Assembly: GCF_030160715.1 (NCBI RefSeq)
Contig: NZ_BSOW01000025.1
Coordinates: 1-64,000 of the forward strand
From: Bradyrhizobium iriomotense
GTDB lineage: Bacteria; Pseudomonadota; Alphaproteobacteria; Rhizobiales; Xanthobacteraceae
Direction: 5' to 3'
DNA length: 64,000 bases
The number at the start of each line of letters is the position of its first letter. Within the stretch, counting starts at the first letter, position 1. The translations under genes were made by a program, and so were the position numbers. Shown one piece after another: positions 33,533-41,373 of the stretch. The notes beneath the pieces were generated by a model that saw only the letters and a list, made by a program, of their open reading frames with translations, did not search any database and had not been told where the DNA came from.

Positions 33533-34549
33533 CTAGAACGAAAATAACCCCAAGCCCGCCTTGATCTCATCCAGGGTCGCCTGCGTGACCTGCTTCGCGC
33601 GCTCGGTTCCCTTCCGTAGCTCTGCCAGCACATGGGATTGATCCTGCGCGAGCAGGTAGCGGCGCTCCCGGATCGGCGCGAGCAGGGCCTGCAAGATGTC
33701 CTCCAGGCGCTTCTTGACTACGACGTCGCCGAGGCCCCCTGCTCGGTAGCGCGTCTTCAGGTCCTCCACCTCGGCCTGATCCTCGTCGAATGCATCGAGA
33801 TAGGTGAAGACGACATTGCCCTCGACCCGTCCGGGGTCGCTGGCCCTGACATGTCCGGGATCCGTGTACATTCTGCGCACGGCCTCGCGAATCTCGTCCG
33901 GCGACGCCGACAGGGCGATGCTGTTGCCGAGCGACTTGCTCATCTTCGCCCGGCCGTCGATGCCGGGAAGCCGCCCCGTGGTCGGGATCATCGCATCGGC
34001 TTCCGGCAGCAGCTCTCGTCCGACCTGGCGGTTGATCCGCCGCACGATCTCGTTGGTCTGCTCGATCATCGGCGCCTGATCCTCGCCAACCGGAACGACG
34101 CTCGCCCTGAACGCGGTGATATCTGCGGCTTGCGCGACGGGATAGCACAGGAAGCCAGCCGGAATGTCGCGCGCGAAGCCGCGCATCTGGATTTCCGCCT
34201 TGACCGTCGGGTTGCGCTCGAGCCGCGCCACGGTGACGAAGTTCAGATAGAGCAACGACAGCTCCGCCAGCGCCGGCAGCGCCGATTGCAGGCAGATCGT
34301 CGTCTCCGAGGGATCGATGCCGACGGCGAGATAGTCCAGCGCCACCTCGATGACGTTGCGCTTCACCTTGTCGGGATCGTCCGCATTGTCGGTCAGCGCC
34401 TGGCTGTCGGCGATGAGGACGTATTGCCGGTGCGACCGCTGGAGCGCGACGCGGTTTCGCAGCGAGCCCGCATAATGCCCGAGATGCAGCGGGCCGGTGG
34501 GGCGATCACCGGTCAGGATGATCGGCTTGTCTTGCGCAGGGGAAAGCAT
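33533..34549 (-). CDS. trpS: Tryptophanyl-tRNA synthetase (auxiliary type)
   Basis: 338 residues from the ATG at 34549 (MLSPAQDKPIILTGDRPTGP), with GGAG seven bases upstream; the longer frame is a leader artefact. Class I signatures are GPLHLGHYAGS (HIGH-like) and KMSKSLGNS. The enzyme loads Trp on tRNA-Trp. Its sequence type differs from the usual rhizobial TrpRS, and its transcript begins with a Trp-rich leader peptide and attenuator hairpins, so it is probably a second, Trp-starvation-induced copy. Whether a main trpS exists elsewhere cannot be seen. It is convergent with nikR, with 11 bases between stops. Confidence 0.92.
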   Translation of the reverse strand: MLSPAQDKPIILTGDRPTGPLHLGHYAGSLRNRVALQRSHRQYVLIADSQALTDNADDPDKVKRNVIEVALDYLAVGIDPSETTICLQSALPALAELSLLYLNFVTVARLERNPTVKAEIQMRGFARDIPAGFLCYPVAQAADITAFRASVVPVGEDQAPMIEQTNEIVRRINRQVGRELLPEADAMIPTTGRLPGIDGRAKMSKSLGNSIALSASPDEIREAVRRMYTDPGHVRASDPGRVEGNVVFTYLDAFDEDQAEVEDLKTRYRAGGLGDVVVKKRLEDILQALLAPIRERRYLLAQDQSHVLAELRKGTERAKQVTQATLDEIKAGLGLFSF

Positions 34550-34602
34550 TGACGTCTCCGGGATTGGAGCCGCCGCACTTCGACAGAGGGTTCTTGAAAT
34601 GA

Positions 34603-34632
34603 CGACCATGCCGAACACGGCGGCGATGGTCG
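34603..34632 (-). terminator. Attenuator terminator upstream of trpS
   Basis: Read leftward, CGACCAT pairs with ATGGTCG and the inner GCCG pairs with CGGC around TGTT. A weakly U-rich stretch (TCATTTC) follows. Part of the left strand (CGCCGC, complementary to 34620-34625) can instead pair with GCGGCG from 34657-34652, the mutually exclusive antiterminator. Confidence 0.7.
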
Positions 34633-34642
34633 AATGAAAGAC

Positions 34643-34712
34643 ATGACGACGCGCCGCTCCTTCAGAAGGAGCGCCACCAGGTGCAGACGGAGGGGTTCAC
34701 CGCGTCGGTCAT
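34643..34712 (-). promoter_or_regulatory. Trp-codon attenuator leader region
   Basis: Segment 1 (ATGACCGACGCG, from 34712 down to 34701) can pair with segment 2 (CGCGTCGTCAT, 34653-34643) with a one-base bulge. Between them lies a hairpin GCTCCTT-CTG-AAGGAGC (34656-34672) next to the tandem Trp codons. A ribosome stalled at those codons would free segment 2 to form the antiterminator. Confidence 0.7.
34662..34712 (-). CDS. TrpS leader peptide with tandem Trp codons
   Basis: A 16-codon reading frame encoding MTDAVNPSVCTWWRSF. Codons 12 and 13 are both TGG. GAGGAG lies six bases before this ATG. An in-frame ATG six bases further up would abut the Shine-Dalgarno, so the inner ATG is preferred. 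Its position, 113 bases before trpS and immediately before alternative hairpins, is the layout of ribosome-mediated transcription attenuators such as rhizobial trpL. It is too short for ordinary gene callers. Confidence 0.75.
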   Translation of the reverse strand: MTDAVNPSVCTWWRSF

Positions 34713-34754
34713 GGTCATCTCCTCGCACAACTCGGGTGCGTCGGCAAGCTGCGC

Positions 34755-34841
34755 CGTCATTGCGAGCGAAGCGAAGCAATCCAGGCTCTCTCCGCGGAGG
34801 GGATTCTGGATTGCTTCGTCGCTTCGCTCCTCGCAATGACG
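34755..34841. repeat. CGTCATTGCGAG palindromic repeat
   Basis: CGTCATTGCGAGCGAAGCGA at the left end and its complement at the right end enclose a shorter CCAG...CTGG core. It is a widespread Rhizobiales intergenic element. It lies just upstream of the trpS leader and may overlap its promoter region. Confidence 0.8.
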
Positions 34842-34883
34842 GAAGCATTCGGCGGGTCCGACTCTCGCCGTGATCGCGGGCGC

Positions 34884-34932
34884 AGCCCCTCACCCGCCCC
34901 TCTCCCCGCGAAGGGCGGGGAGAGGGAGAAGC
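34884..34932. repeat. CCCTCTCCCC palindrome
   Basis: CCCCTCTCCCCGC faces GCGGGGAGAGGG around a GAAG-type loop, immediately downstream of the S53 peptidase stop. It probably ends that leftward transcript. Confidence 0.65.
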
Positions 34933-34940
34933 ACGCGTGA

Positions 34941-36584
34941 TCACGCCGCCAGCAGATCCTGCAGCGCCGTGCCGTTGGGGACGCCGAGACCGGAGGCGGC
35001 GTCCCAGCCGGGGCCGGCCTTGTACATGCCGTGCAACTGACCGGTGATGTCGTTGTTGCCGCTGGTGATGTCGCGGAACGCGCCTTTCGCATTCGGCGCG
35101 TAGATCAGCGGGTTGATGAAACCTACCGTCTTGCCGAACTTCTTGGTCGTCGCCTCATTGATCCGCGCGATCAGCCCGGCCATCAGCGGCGCTACCGCGC
35201 TGGTGCCGCCAATCGTGGTGCCGACGCCATTGAGGAAGATCTGATAGCCGGTCGCCGGATCGGCATCGCCCGCGACATCGGGCACGCCGCGCCCGCTGTG
35301 ATGCGCCGGCGATTTCGGGACGTGAGCATGGGCCTGGTATTTCGGCTGCGCGAACACGATGCTGACGCCGCCGCCGCCCGCGCCGTCCTCCGGCCCGCCG
35401 TTCCAGACCACCTCCTGGATCTGGCCGTTCGGCGCCTTCAGGTTGGTGCCGCCGCAGGCCAGCGCAAACGGGCTCGACGCCGGGAAATCCGCATGCGGCT
35501 TGCCGTCCCAGTCCGAGCCCATGTCGGCCGAGCCGTTGTCGCCTGAGGCGACACAGACCGTGACGCCCATCGCGGCCGCGTCGCGGATCGCCTCGTTCAG
35601 GCCGTCGACGAATTGCTGCGAGCCTTGCGGATCTTCCGGGCCGCCCCAGCTGATCGAGATCACCGACGGTTTTCGCGCGCTGTCGTGGACTGCAGCTTTC
35701 ACCGCATCGATGAAGCCGTTGGTGGTGTTGGGCGCGAAATAGACCACGATATTGGCCCCCGGCGCGACGGCGCCCGCGACCTCGATATCCAGCACGACCT
35801 CGCCGTCGGCATCGGAATGGCCAGGCTTGTTGGCCCCGCCGTCGACGCTCGCGGGCGCGATATGCGGCATCGGGATGCCCGCCTTCTTGAAGAACGTCTT
35901 CAGGTCCGACGTCTTGTAGCCGGCCCCGGTCGGCTTCCCCTTCTGGTCGATGTCGTTGAGCTCGATGATGGCGATGCACTGGCCGGCGCCGGTCTCGCCG
36001 TCCGGAAAATTGTAGAGCTGGGCGATCTGCTCGACCGAGAAGCTGCGGTTCTGGGCCGCACGCGCAATCGCCGCCCGCCCGATCCGCTTGTGCCGGAAGT
36101 GCGGACGCGCGACGGGACGATTGTCGAGCCCGTGCACGCCGATGACGATACCTTCGAGCTCGGCCGGAATCTGCACGCTGCCCTTGCGCATCCGATAGGT
36201 CGCGCCGTCGTGCTTGACCTTGTTGAGCTTGACGCCGAAGGCCGCGCTCAGCGCCTTCACCGTGCCGGTCAGCTTCACCGTGCGCGAGGCCAGGTGCACG
36301 CTCTTGACGTTGAGATCGTGGTGATGCGCGAAATTGTCGATCTTGGCGACGTCGGCCGGATTGGCGCCCATCTGCGCGGCAAACTCGGCGCGGGACAGGT
36401 ATTGCCGTTCACGCGGCAATTGCGCACCCAGCTCCATCACGGTCTCATCGTCGGAGCGTCTGGCGCGCAGACGGACGCTGATCTCGATCTCCTGCTTGGG
36501 ATCGGCCGCGCCGACGAGCTTGGCCCCCTTCGGCAACTTCCGTGCGCTGTTCGCCAGTGCCACGCGTTTGATCGTGCCTGCCAT
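34941..36584 (-). CDS. S53 (sedolisin/kumamolisin) serine-carboxyl peptidase
   Basis: 547 residues. Residues 30-165 match the pro-kumamolisin activation domain (LSRAEFAAQMGANPADVAKI); the peptidase domain follows from about 180. The catalytic set is present: Glu262 and Asp266 in GEVVLDIEVAG, Asp349 in ASGDNGS, and Ser462 in IGGTSAVAPLMAG. A calcium site is likely near FRDITSGNND. There is no signal peptide at the N-terminus, so export, if any, is not Sec-type, or the enzyme is intracellular. It is divergent from a nucleoside-phosphorylase-like gene with a shared 271-base control region. Confidence 0.92.
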   Translation of the reverse strand: MAGTIKRVALANSARKLPKGAKLVGAADPKQEIEISVRLRARRSDDETVMELGAQLPRERQYLSRAEFAAQMGANPADVAKIDNFAHHHDLNVKSVHLASRTVKLTGTVKALSAAFGVKLNKVKHDGATYRMRKGSVQIPAELEGIVIGVHGLDNRPVARPHFRHKRIGRAAIARAAQNRSFSVEQIAQLYNFPDGETGAGQCIAIIELNDIDQKGKPTGAGYKTSDLKTFFKKAGIPMPHIAPASVDGGANKPGHSDADGEVVLDIEVAGAVAPGANIVVYFAPNTTNGFIDAVKAAVHDSARKPSVISISWGGPEDPQGSQQFVDGLNEAIRDAAAMGVTVCVASGDNGSADMGSDWDGKPHADFPASSPFALACGGTNLKAPNGQIQEVVWNGGPEDGAGGGGVSIVFAQPKYQAHAHVPKSPAHHSGRGVPDVAGDADPATGYQIFLNGVGTTIGGTSAVAPLMAGLIARINEATTKKFGKTVGFINPLIYAPNAKGAFRDITSGNNDITGQLHGMYKAGPGWDAASGLGVPNGTALQDLLAA

Positions 36585-36736
36585 GACTTCCTCCGTTTGT
36601 GATTGGAAGGGCGATTGCCGGTATTCAACTATAGGTGTAGTCTGAAATTGAATTTGGTTCAGATATCGAACGACATTTTTTCATAGAAACCTTTGTCTTA
36701 CCGATCAAAACGTCGACCGTCTCAATCCGGAACGGA

Positions 36737-36759
36737 ATTGGTCAGTGGCCCGGACCAAT
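36737..36759. promoter_or_regulatory. ATTGGTC-N9-GACCAAT palindrome in divergent promoter
   Basis: Perfect seven-base arms (36737-36743 and 36753-36759) sit in the gap between the S53 peptidase and phosphorylase-like genes. A third GACCAAT is at 36809-36815. The spacing and symmetry suggest an operator for a dimeric regulator. The gap is visibly more AT-rich than its surroundings. Confidence 0.5.
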
Positions 36760-36855
36760 CGATATCCGCGAACTCGATCTAAAATTGCAACCGTCGGTCT
36801 GCTCGGCCGACCAATGGAAGATACTGTCAAAATCAATTGGCGCAGGAGTTAAGCG

Positions 36856-38028
36856 ATGCTGGCTGACCGCAAATGGGTTCAGAGAAATCTTGGTTTCGAT
36901 CCGATCACGACGCCGCCGCCGCGCGATACCTTTACCGTCAAGCGCCTGGCGGACGCCGCGGTGAAGCGGTCCGTAAAAGTTTCTCCGGAAGATTTTCAGC
37001 GCGAGATCATCGACTTCGATTCGGAATCGCCCGCGGGCCGCGAGTTCATGGCTTTCTCCACGGCGACCGGGCTGTCGCGCTTCACCGACATTCCCTGGCC
37101 GAAGGGGCTCGCGCCGCAGACCGGGCCGAAGCCGAAGGGCAACGGCAACAGCCCGCTGCCGCGCGGGGACGTGCTTGTGGTGACCTGGACCGTCGACGAG
37201 GGCCATGCGCTGAGCCGCGTGCTGACGCCGGGCAAGGACTCGCGCAACGACTACCTGCCCTACACGCATAATTTCACGACCATCTCCAAGAAGATGCGCA
37301 ACGGCTGCCCGGCCATGGAGCTGAAGCGGCTCGGCACCTACTGGACCACGACGATCGGCAAGAAGAAGGTCGTGATCTTCAAGTCCGATTCGCACATGTC
37401 GCAGGACGGCCCGCAATTGCCGAACATCGACGTCTGGCGCCAGATCATCCAGGAGGTGCAGCCCTCGCTCGTCATCACCACGGGAACCGCCGGCGGCATC
37501 GGCAAGCAGGTCGAGGTCGGCGACGTCATCGTCAGCCCGATCGTTCGCTTCGACTGCCTGTCGAAATTCAAGAAGCAGCCGTTCGCGCAGGAGCATTTTT
37601 CGAGCAAGGCGGCCAGGAGGACGCGCTTTGCAGAGGCCAAGACGCTGTTCAAGGCCAATGCCGGGCAGCTCCCCAAGGACAATACGAGGCCGCCAAAAAT
37701 CTTCGTGGTGAAGCCGAGCGGATTGAGCTCGTCCGTGGTCACCACCGATTTCTTCGGCTTCGACACCTCGGACGATCACTTCCATCTCCAGGGTCTCGGC
37801 GACGTCTCCGAGATGGGTGACGCGATCCTGGGGCTCGTCGCCAAGGACATGGGCGCGAAGGCGCCGCGCTGGCTTGCGATCCGCAACGTCTCCGACCCGC
37901 AGATCAAGGCCGAGGGCATGCTGAAGCAGCAGGAGCAGGTCGCCGCCCAGATCTACAAGGGCTTCGGCCGCTGGAGCTCGGTCTGTAGCGCGATCACCTG
38001 CTGGGCCAGCATCGCGGCCGAAAAATAG
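36856..38028 (+). CDS. Nucleoside phosphorylase-like (PNP_UDP superfamily) protein
   Basis: 390 residues, GGAG seven to eight bases before the ATG. The region from about residue 195 resembles the nucleoside phosphorylase/nucleosidase core: SLVITTGTAGGIGKQVEVGD and VIVSPIVRFDCL, then EMGDAILGLVAKDMG and WLAIRNVSDPQIK. The first 180 residues are not recognised and include DVLVVTWTVDEGHALSRVLT, reminiscent of an additional nucleosidase-like strand. Neither substrate nor phosphorolysis versus hydrolysis can be told. It shares its promoter region with the divergent sedolisin gene. Confidence 0.65.
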   Translation: MLADRKWVQRNLGFDPITTPPPRDTFTVKRLADAAVKRSVKVSPEDFQREIIDFDSESPAGREFMAFSTATGLSRFTDIPWPKGLAPQTGPKPKGNGNSPLPRGDVLVVTWTVDEGHALSRVLTPGKDSRNDYLPYTHNFTTISKKMRNGCPAMELKRLGTYWTTTIGKKKVVIFKSDSHMSQDGPQLPNIDVWRQIIQEVQPSLVITTGTAGGIGKQVEVGDVIVSPIVRFDCLSKFKKQPFAQEHFSSKAARRTRFAEAKTLFKANAGQLPKDNTRPPKIFVVKPSGLSSSVVTTDFFGFDTSDDHFHLQGLGDVSEMGDAILGLVAKDMGAKAPRWLAIRNVSDPQIKAEGMLKQQEQVAAQIYKGFGRWSSVCSAITCWASIAAEK

Positions 38029-38117
38029 GCCAGCGGAAAGCAGCAGGTCAGCCTCCCTTGCCGAAAGCGGCCCGCATGTCTACCTCTCGCGAGTGAATTC
38101 TCGTGAGAGGTACCCCG

Positions 38118-38870
38118 ATGCTTGATGCCGCCGTCAAGGCGCTGTCGCAGATCTTATCGCCGCCGATGCGCTCGATCCTGTGGCGCTCGATCGGTGTCGC
38201 GCTCGTGCTGATCACCGTGCTGGCGATCGGCCTGCAGCGGCTGCTCAGCTGGTTCGCCACCTATGGCGAGGTCTGGCTCGAGGGGCTGCTCGGCCCCGGC
38301 TGGCACTCCGCGCTGGAAGTGCTGTCCTGGATCGTCTCGATCGCGGCCGGCCTTGGCGTGGTGTTCGGCGGCATCCTCTTGATGCCCGCGATCACCTCAC
38401 TGGTGGCAAGCCTGTTCGTCGACGACGTCGCCGATCATGTCGAGCGCGAGCACTATCCGGCCGAGCGGCCCGGCGTCGCGCTGCCGTTCACGATGGCCAT
38501 CCACGAGGGCGTCAAGACGGCGCTGCTGACCATCCTGGTCTATCTGATCGTGCTGCCCTTCGTGTTCCTGGCGGGCGCCGGCTTCCTGATCTTCTTCCTC
38601 GCCACCGCATGGCTTTTGGGCCGTGAATATTTCGAGCTTGCCGCCATGCGCTTCCGCTCGCCGGAGGAAGCCAAGGCAATGCGGCGCGACAACGCTGCGA
38701 CCATCTTCGCCGCGGGCCTGATCATCGCCGCCTTCGTCTCGATACCCATCGTCAATCTGGCGACGCCGATCTTCGGCATGGCCTTCATGGTCCACATGCA
38801 CAAGCGCCTGTCCGGACCACGGCCGGAGCTGATCGAGCCAAGGCGCCGGAGCGGCGTGCCGGTAGGGTAG
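38118..38870 (+). CDS. EI24-domain (CysZ-like) membrane protein
   Basis: 250 residues from the ATG at 38118, with GAGAGG seven bases upstream; a GTG 15 bases earlier lies in the ribosome-binding site and is rejected. It has four or five long hydrophobic segments (SIGVALVLITVLAIGLQRLL; SWIVSIAAGLGVVFGGILLM) with LVASLFVDDVADHVEREHYP between them, typical of the EI24/CysZ family, some members of which import sulfate. Function here is unassigned. Confidence 0.88.
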   Translation: MLDAAVKALSQILSPPMRSILWRSIGVALVLITVLAIGLQRLLSWFATYGEVWLEGLLGPGWHSALEVLSWIVSIAAGLGVVFGGILLMPAITSLVASLFVDDVADHVEREHYPAERPGVALPFTMAIHEGVKTALLTILVYLIVLPFVFLAGAGFLIFFLATAWLLGREYFELAAMRFRSPEEAKAMRRDNAATIFAAGLIIAAFVSIPIVNLATPIFGMAFMVHMHKRLSGPRPELIEPRRRSGVPVG

Positions 38871-38874
38871 ATCA

Positions 38875-38985
38875 TCCTCATGGTGAGGAGACGCGAAGCG
38901 CCGTCTCGAACCATGCAGGCCCGTATCTCGCCCGTGGCCATCCTTCGAGACGCCGCGCCGAGGCGCGGCTCCTCAGGATGAGGAT
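38875..38985. repeat. About 111-bp palindromic repeat, copy A
   Basis: Starts TCCTCATGGTGAGGAG and ends CTCCTCAGGATGAGGAT, with GTCTCGAACCATGCAGGCCC inside. An inverted copy is at 50833-50945. It lies between the convergent EI24 and nth genes. Confidence 0.8.
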
Positions 38986-39002
38986 CGTGCAAGGCGCTCC
39001 CG

Positions 39003-39785
39003 CTACACCGTCTTCTCCGGCCACCGGCAGAGATCGTTGATCAGGCATACCTCGCAGCGCGGCTTGCGCGCGAGACAAGTGTAGCGGCCGTGCAGGATCA
39101 GCCAATGATGGGCGTGCAGCATGAACTCCGCCGGGATCACCTTTTCGAGACCGAGCTCGACGTCGAGCGGCGTCTTGCCGGGCGCGAGGCCGGTGCGGTT
39201 GCCGACGCGGAAGACGTGCGTGTCGACCGCCATCGTGTGCTCGCCGAAGGCCATGTTGAGCACGACATTGGCGGTCTTGCGACCGGCGCCCGGCAACGAT
39301 TCGATTTCCGCGCGCGTGCGCGGCACCTCGCCGCCGAAATCGGTCAATAGTTTCGCCGACAGCGCGATCACGTTCTTCGCCTTGGTGCGATAGAGACCGA
39401 TGGTCTTGATGTATTCGCGCAGGCGCTCCTCGCCGAGATCGAGCATCTTTTGCGGGGTGTCCGCGACCTGAAACAATTCGCGCGTCGCCTTGTTGACACC
39501 GGCGTCGGTGGCTTGGGCCGACAGCACGACGGCAACGAGCAGCGTGAAGGGATTGAGATGCTCGAGTTCCCCCTTCGGCTCCGGATTGGCCCTGCGAAAG
39601 CGGGCAAAGACCTCGTGAATCTCGGCCGGCGTCCAGGGTTTGGCAGTCCTGGGTTTAGCAGTCCTGGGTTTTATGGCCTTGAGCGATGTCTTTGCTGGCC
39701 CCTTCGGCTTGGCGGCTTTCGCCCTTGCCTCCTTCTTCGGCACTGCGGATTTGCGGACGGTCGTCTTGCGGGTGATTTTTGCCAT
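39003..39785 (-). CDS. nth: Endonuclease III
   Basis: DNA glycosylase/AP lyase for oxidised pyrimidines. 260 residues from the ATG at 39785 (MAKITRKTTVRKSAVPKKEA). The HhH motif with the catalytic Lys is LPGAGRKTANVVL, the catalytic Asp is in AVDTHVFRV, and the 4Fe-4S ligands are in TCLARKPRCEVCLINDLC (C-x6-C-x2-C-x5-C). A Lys/Ala/Pro-rich N-terminal extension of about 45 residues, part of it a 15-bp tandem repeat, is not in E. coli Nth. Divergent from the DUF2244 gene. Confidence 0.95.
   Translation of the reverse strand: MAKITRKTTVRKSAVPKKEARAKAAKPKGPAKTSLKAIKPRTAKPRTAKPWTPAEIHEVFARFRRANPEPKGELEHLNPFTLLVAVVLSAQATDAGVNKATRELFQVADTPQKMLDLGEERLREYIKTIGLYRTKAKNVIALSAKLLTDFGGEVPRTRAEIESLPGAGRKTANVVLNMAFGEHTMAVDTHVFRVGNRTGLAPGKTPLDVELGLEKVIPAEFMLHAHHWLILHGRYTCLARKPRCEVCLINDLCRWPEKTV
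39643..39672. repeat. 15-bp tandem repeat inside nth
   Basis: GCAGTCCTGGGTTTA is followed directly by GCAGTCCTGGGTTTT. It encodes the duplicated PRTAK motif of the N-terminal tail, and slippage would keep the frame. Confidence 0.85.
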
Positions 39786-39807
39786 GACCGGGATATACTG
39801 ACAGGCC

Positions 39808-40326
39808 ATGAGCGCAGGCAACGAAATTGAGGGCGAGAGTGAGGCGCAGATCTTCTCTGCGCTGCTGACGCCGCATCGCTCACTGAACCGCAGCGGCTTT
39901 CTCGCCGTGATGCTTTTCCTGAGCGTCGTCAGCTTCGTGACCGGGATCGTCTTCCTGATGATGGGCGCCTGGCCGGTGTTCGGCTTTTTCGGCCTCGACG
40001 TGCTGGTGATCTGGTGGGCCTTCAAGGTCAATTTCCGCACCGCGCGGGCCAGCGAGGAGATCGTGGTCACGGTTTCCGAATTGCGCGTGCGGCGGGTCAG
40101 CCATCGCGGCCATGTCGCGGAATGGGCGTTCAATCCGCTCTGGGTGAAGCTCGATCTCGAGGCCGACGAGGAGTTCGGCATCGAGCGGGTCTATCTGGTC
40201 TCCCGCGGCCGCCGCCTGTCGATCGGCAGCTTTTTGGGACCCGAGGAAAAAGCAAGCCTTGCCAAAGCCTTACTGGATGCCCTCAACGCCGCCAAGCGCG
40301 GCCCGACCTACAATCCGATCTCTTGA
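39808..40326 (+). CDS. DUF2244 family membrane protein
   Basis: 172 residues. Two adjacent hydrophobic segments (FLAVMLFLSVVSFVTGIVFL and the stretch after it, about residues 31-75) precede a beta-rich soluble part (VTVSELRVRRVSHRGHVAEW; LSIGSFLGPEEKASLAKAL). The pattern fits DUF2244, a family of unknown function common in alphaproteobacteria, sometimes found near cytochrome oxidase genes. Divergent from nth with only 22 bases between starts. Confidence 0.85.
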   Translation: MSAGNEIEGESEAQIFSALLTPHRSLNRSGFLAVMLFLSVVSFVTGIVFLMMGAWPVFGFFGLDVLVIWWAFKVNFRTARASEEIVVTVSELRVRRVSHRGHVAEWAFNPLWVKLDLEADEEFGIERVYLVSRGRRLSIGSFLGPEEKASLAKALLDALNAAKRGPTYNPIS

Positions 40327-40383
40327 ATCCTGTCAGAAATCGGGTGGTTTGCAGCCGCCCCTGCTCCTACATTTCCGGTCATG

Positions 40384-41277
40384 ATGACCCTCGCCATACA
40401 TGACCAGCGCCTGGCCAAGCCGGGCTCCCAGAACGCCGCGCTGCGGGACTATGATTCCGTGCGCCGCGCGATCGCCTTCATCTCGGAAAACTGGCGCGCG
40501 CAGCCGACCATCGAGGCGATGGCGGACGCTGCCGGCGTCACGCCGGATGAGCTGCATCATCTGTTCCGCCGCTGGGCGTCGATCACGCCGAAGGCCTTCA
40601 TGCAGGCGCTGACGCTCGACCACGCCAAGCACCTGCTGCGCGATTCCGCGAGCATCCTCGACGCCGCGCTCGACTCGGGTCTTTCGGGCCCGGGACGGCT
40701 GCACGATCTCTTCGTCACCCACGAAGCAATGTCGCCGGGCGAATGGAAGAACGGCGGCGCGGGCTTGACCTTGCGCTACGGTTTCCACCCGTGTCCCTTC
40801 GGCACCGCGATCGTGATCGCGACCAATCGCGGATTGTCGGGGCTTGCCTTCGCTGATCCCGGCGATGAGCAGGCCGCACTCGCCGACATGACGCGGCGCT
40901 GGCCGAACGCAACTTACGTCGAGGACCATGAGGGCACCGCGCCGCTCGCGAGCCGCATCTTCGACACCAAGCTGTGGCGGCCGGATCAGCCGCTGCGTGT
41001 CGTCATGATCGGCACCGATTTCGAGGTGCGGGTCTGGGAGACGCTGTTGAAGATTCCGATGGGACGCGCGGTGTCCTATTCGGACATCGCCTGCAAGATC
41101 AACAGCCCGAAGGCCTCGCGCGCCGTCGGCGCTGCCGTTGGAAAGAATCCCGTGTCCTTCGTCGTGCCCTGCCACCGAGCGCTCGGCAAGGACGGCAAGC
41201 TCACCGGCTATCACTGGGGCGTCACCCGCAAGCAGGCGATGCTGGGCTGGGAAGCCGGACAGTTGGGGATGCAGTAG
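40384..41277 (+). CDS. Ada-like HTH plus O6-methylguanine-DNA methyltransferase
   Basis: 297 residues (298 if the preceding in-frame ATG at 40381 is used). Residues 20-105 are an AraC-type HTH (IEAMADAAGVTPDELHHLFR). Residues 120-290 are the Ada/Ogt methyltransferase, with the acceptor Cys in VPCHRALG (Cys264 in 298-residue numbering) and the DNA-binding SYSDIACKI. The N-terminal Cys-rich methylphosphotriester domain of E. coli Ada is missing, so induction by that route is not expected. Confidence 0.93.
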   Translation: MTLAIHDQRLAKPGSQNAALRDYDSVRRAIAFISENWRAQPTIEAMADAAGVTPDELHHLFRRWASITPKAFMQALTLDHAKHLLRDSASILDAALDSGLSGPGRLHDLFVTHEAMSPGEWKNGGAGLTLRYGFHPCPFGTAIVIATNRGLSGLAFADPGDEQAALADMTRRWPNATYVEDHEGTAPLASRIFDTKLWRPDQPLRVVMIGTDFEVRVWETLLKIPMGRAVSYSDIACKINSPKASRAVGAAVGKNPVSFVVPCHRALGKDGKLTGYHWGVTRKQAMLGWEAGQLGMQ

Positions 41278-41301
41278 ACTGCTCGCCAACTGCCTCCACA
41301 T

Positions 41302-41329
41302 TGTCGTCCTGGCGAAGGCCAGGACGACA
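41302..41329. terminator. Bidirectional hairpin between ada-like gene and gpmA
   Basis: TGTCGTCCTGGC and GCCAGGACGACA form a perfect 12-bp stem with a GAAG loop. It lies between convergent genes, and ATGTTTT follows on the right. Confidence 0.7.
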
Positions 41330-41373
41330 CCGAATGTTTTGGCGCGGCCTCGCCGCACCTCGCGCGACCGCGC

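Noticed and set aside
33533..34618. trpS starting at 34618
   Set aside because: The extra 23 residues are translated from the terminator hairpin and leader. The ATG at 34549 has a good Shine-Dalgarno and a conserved N-terminus.
34550..34720. T-box riboswitch upstream of trpS
   Set aside because: No T-box consensus (AGGGTGG-type) or specifier loop is visible; the tandem Trp codons and Shine-Dalgarno fit ribosome-mediated attenuation better.
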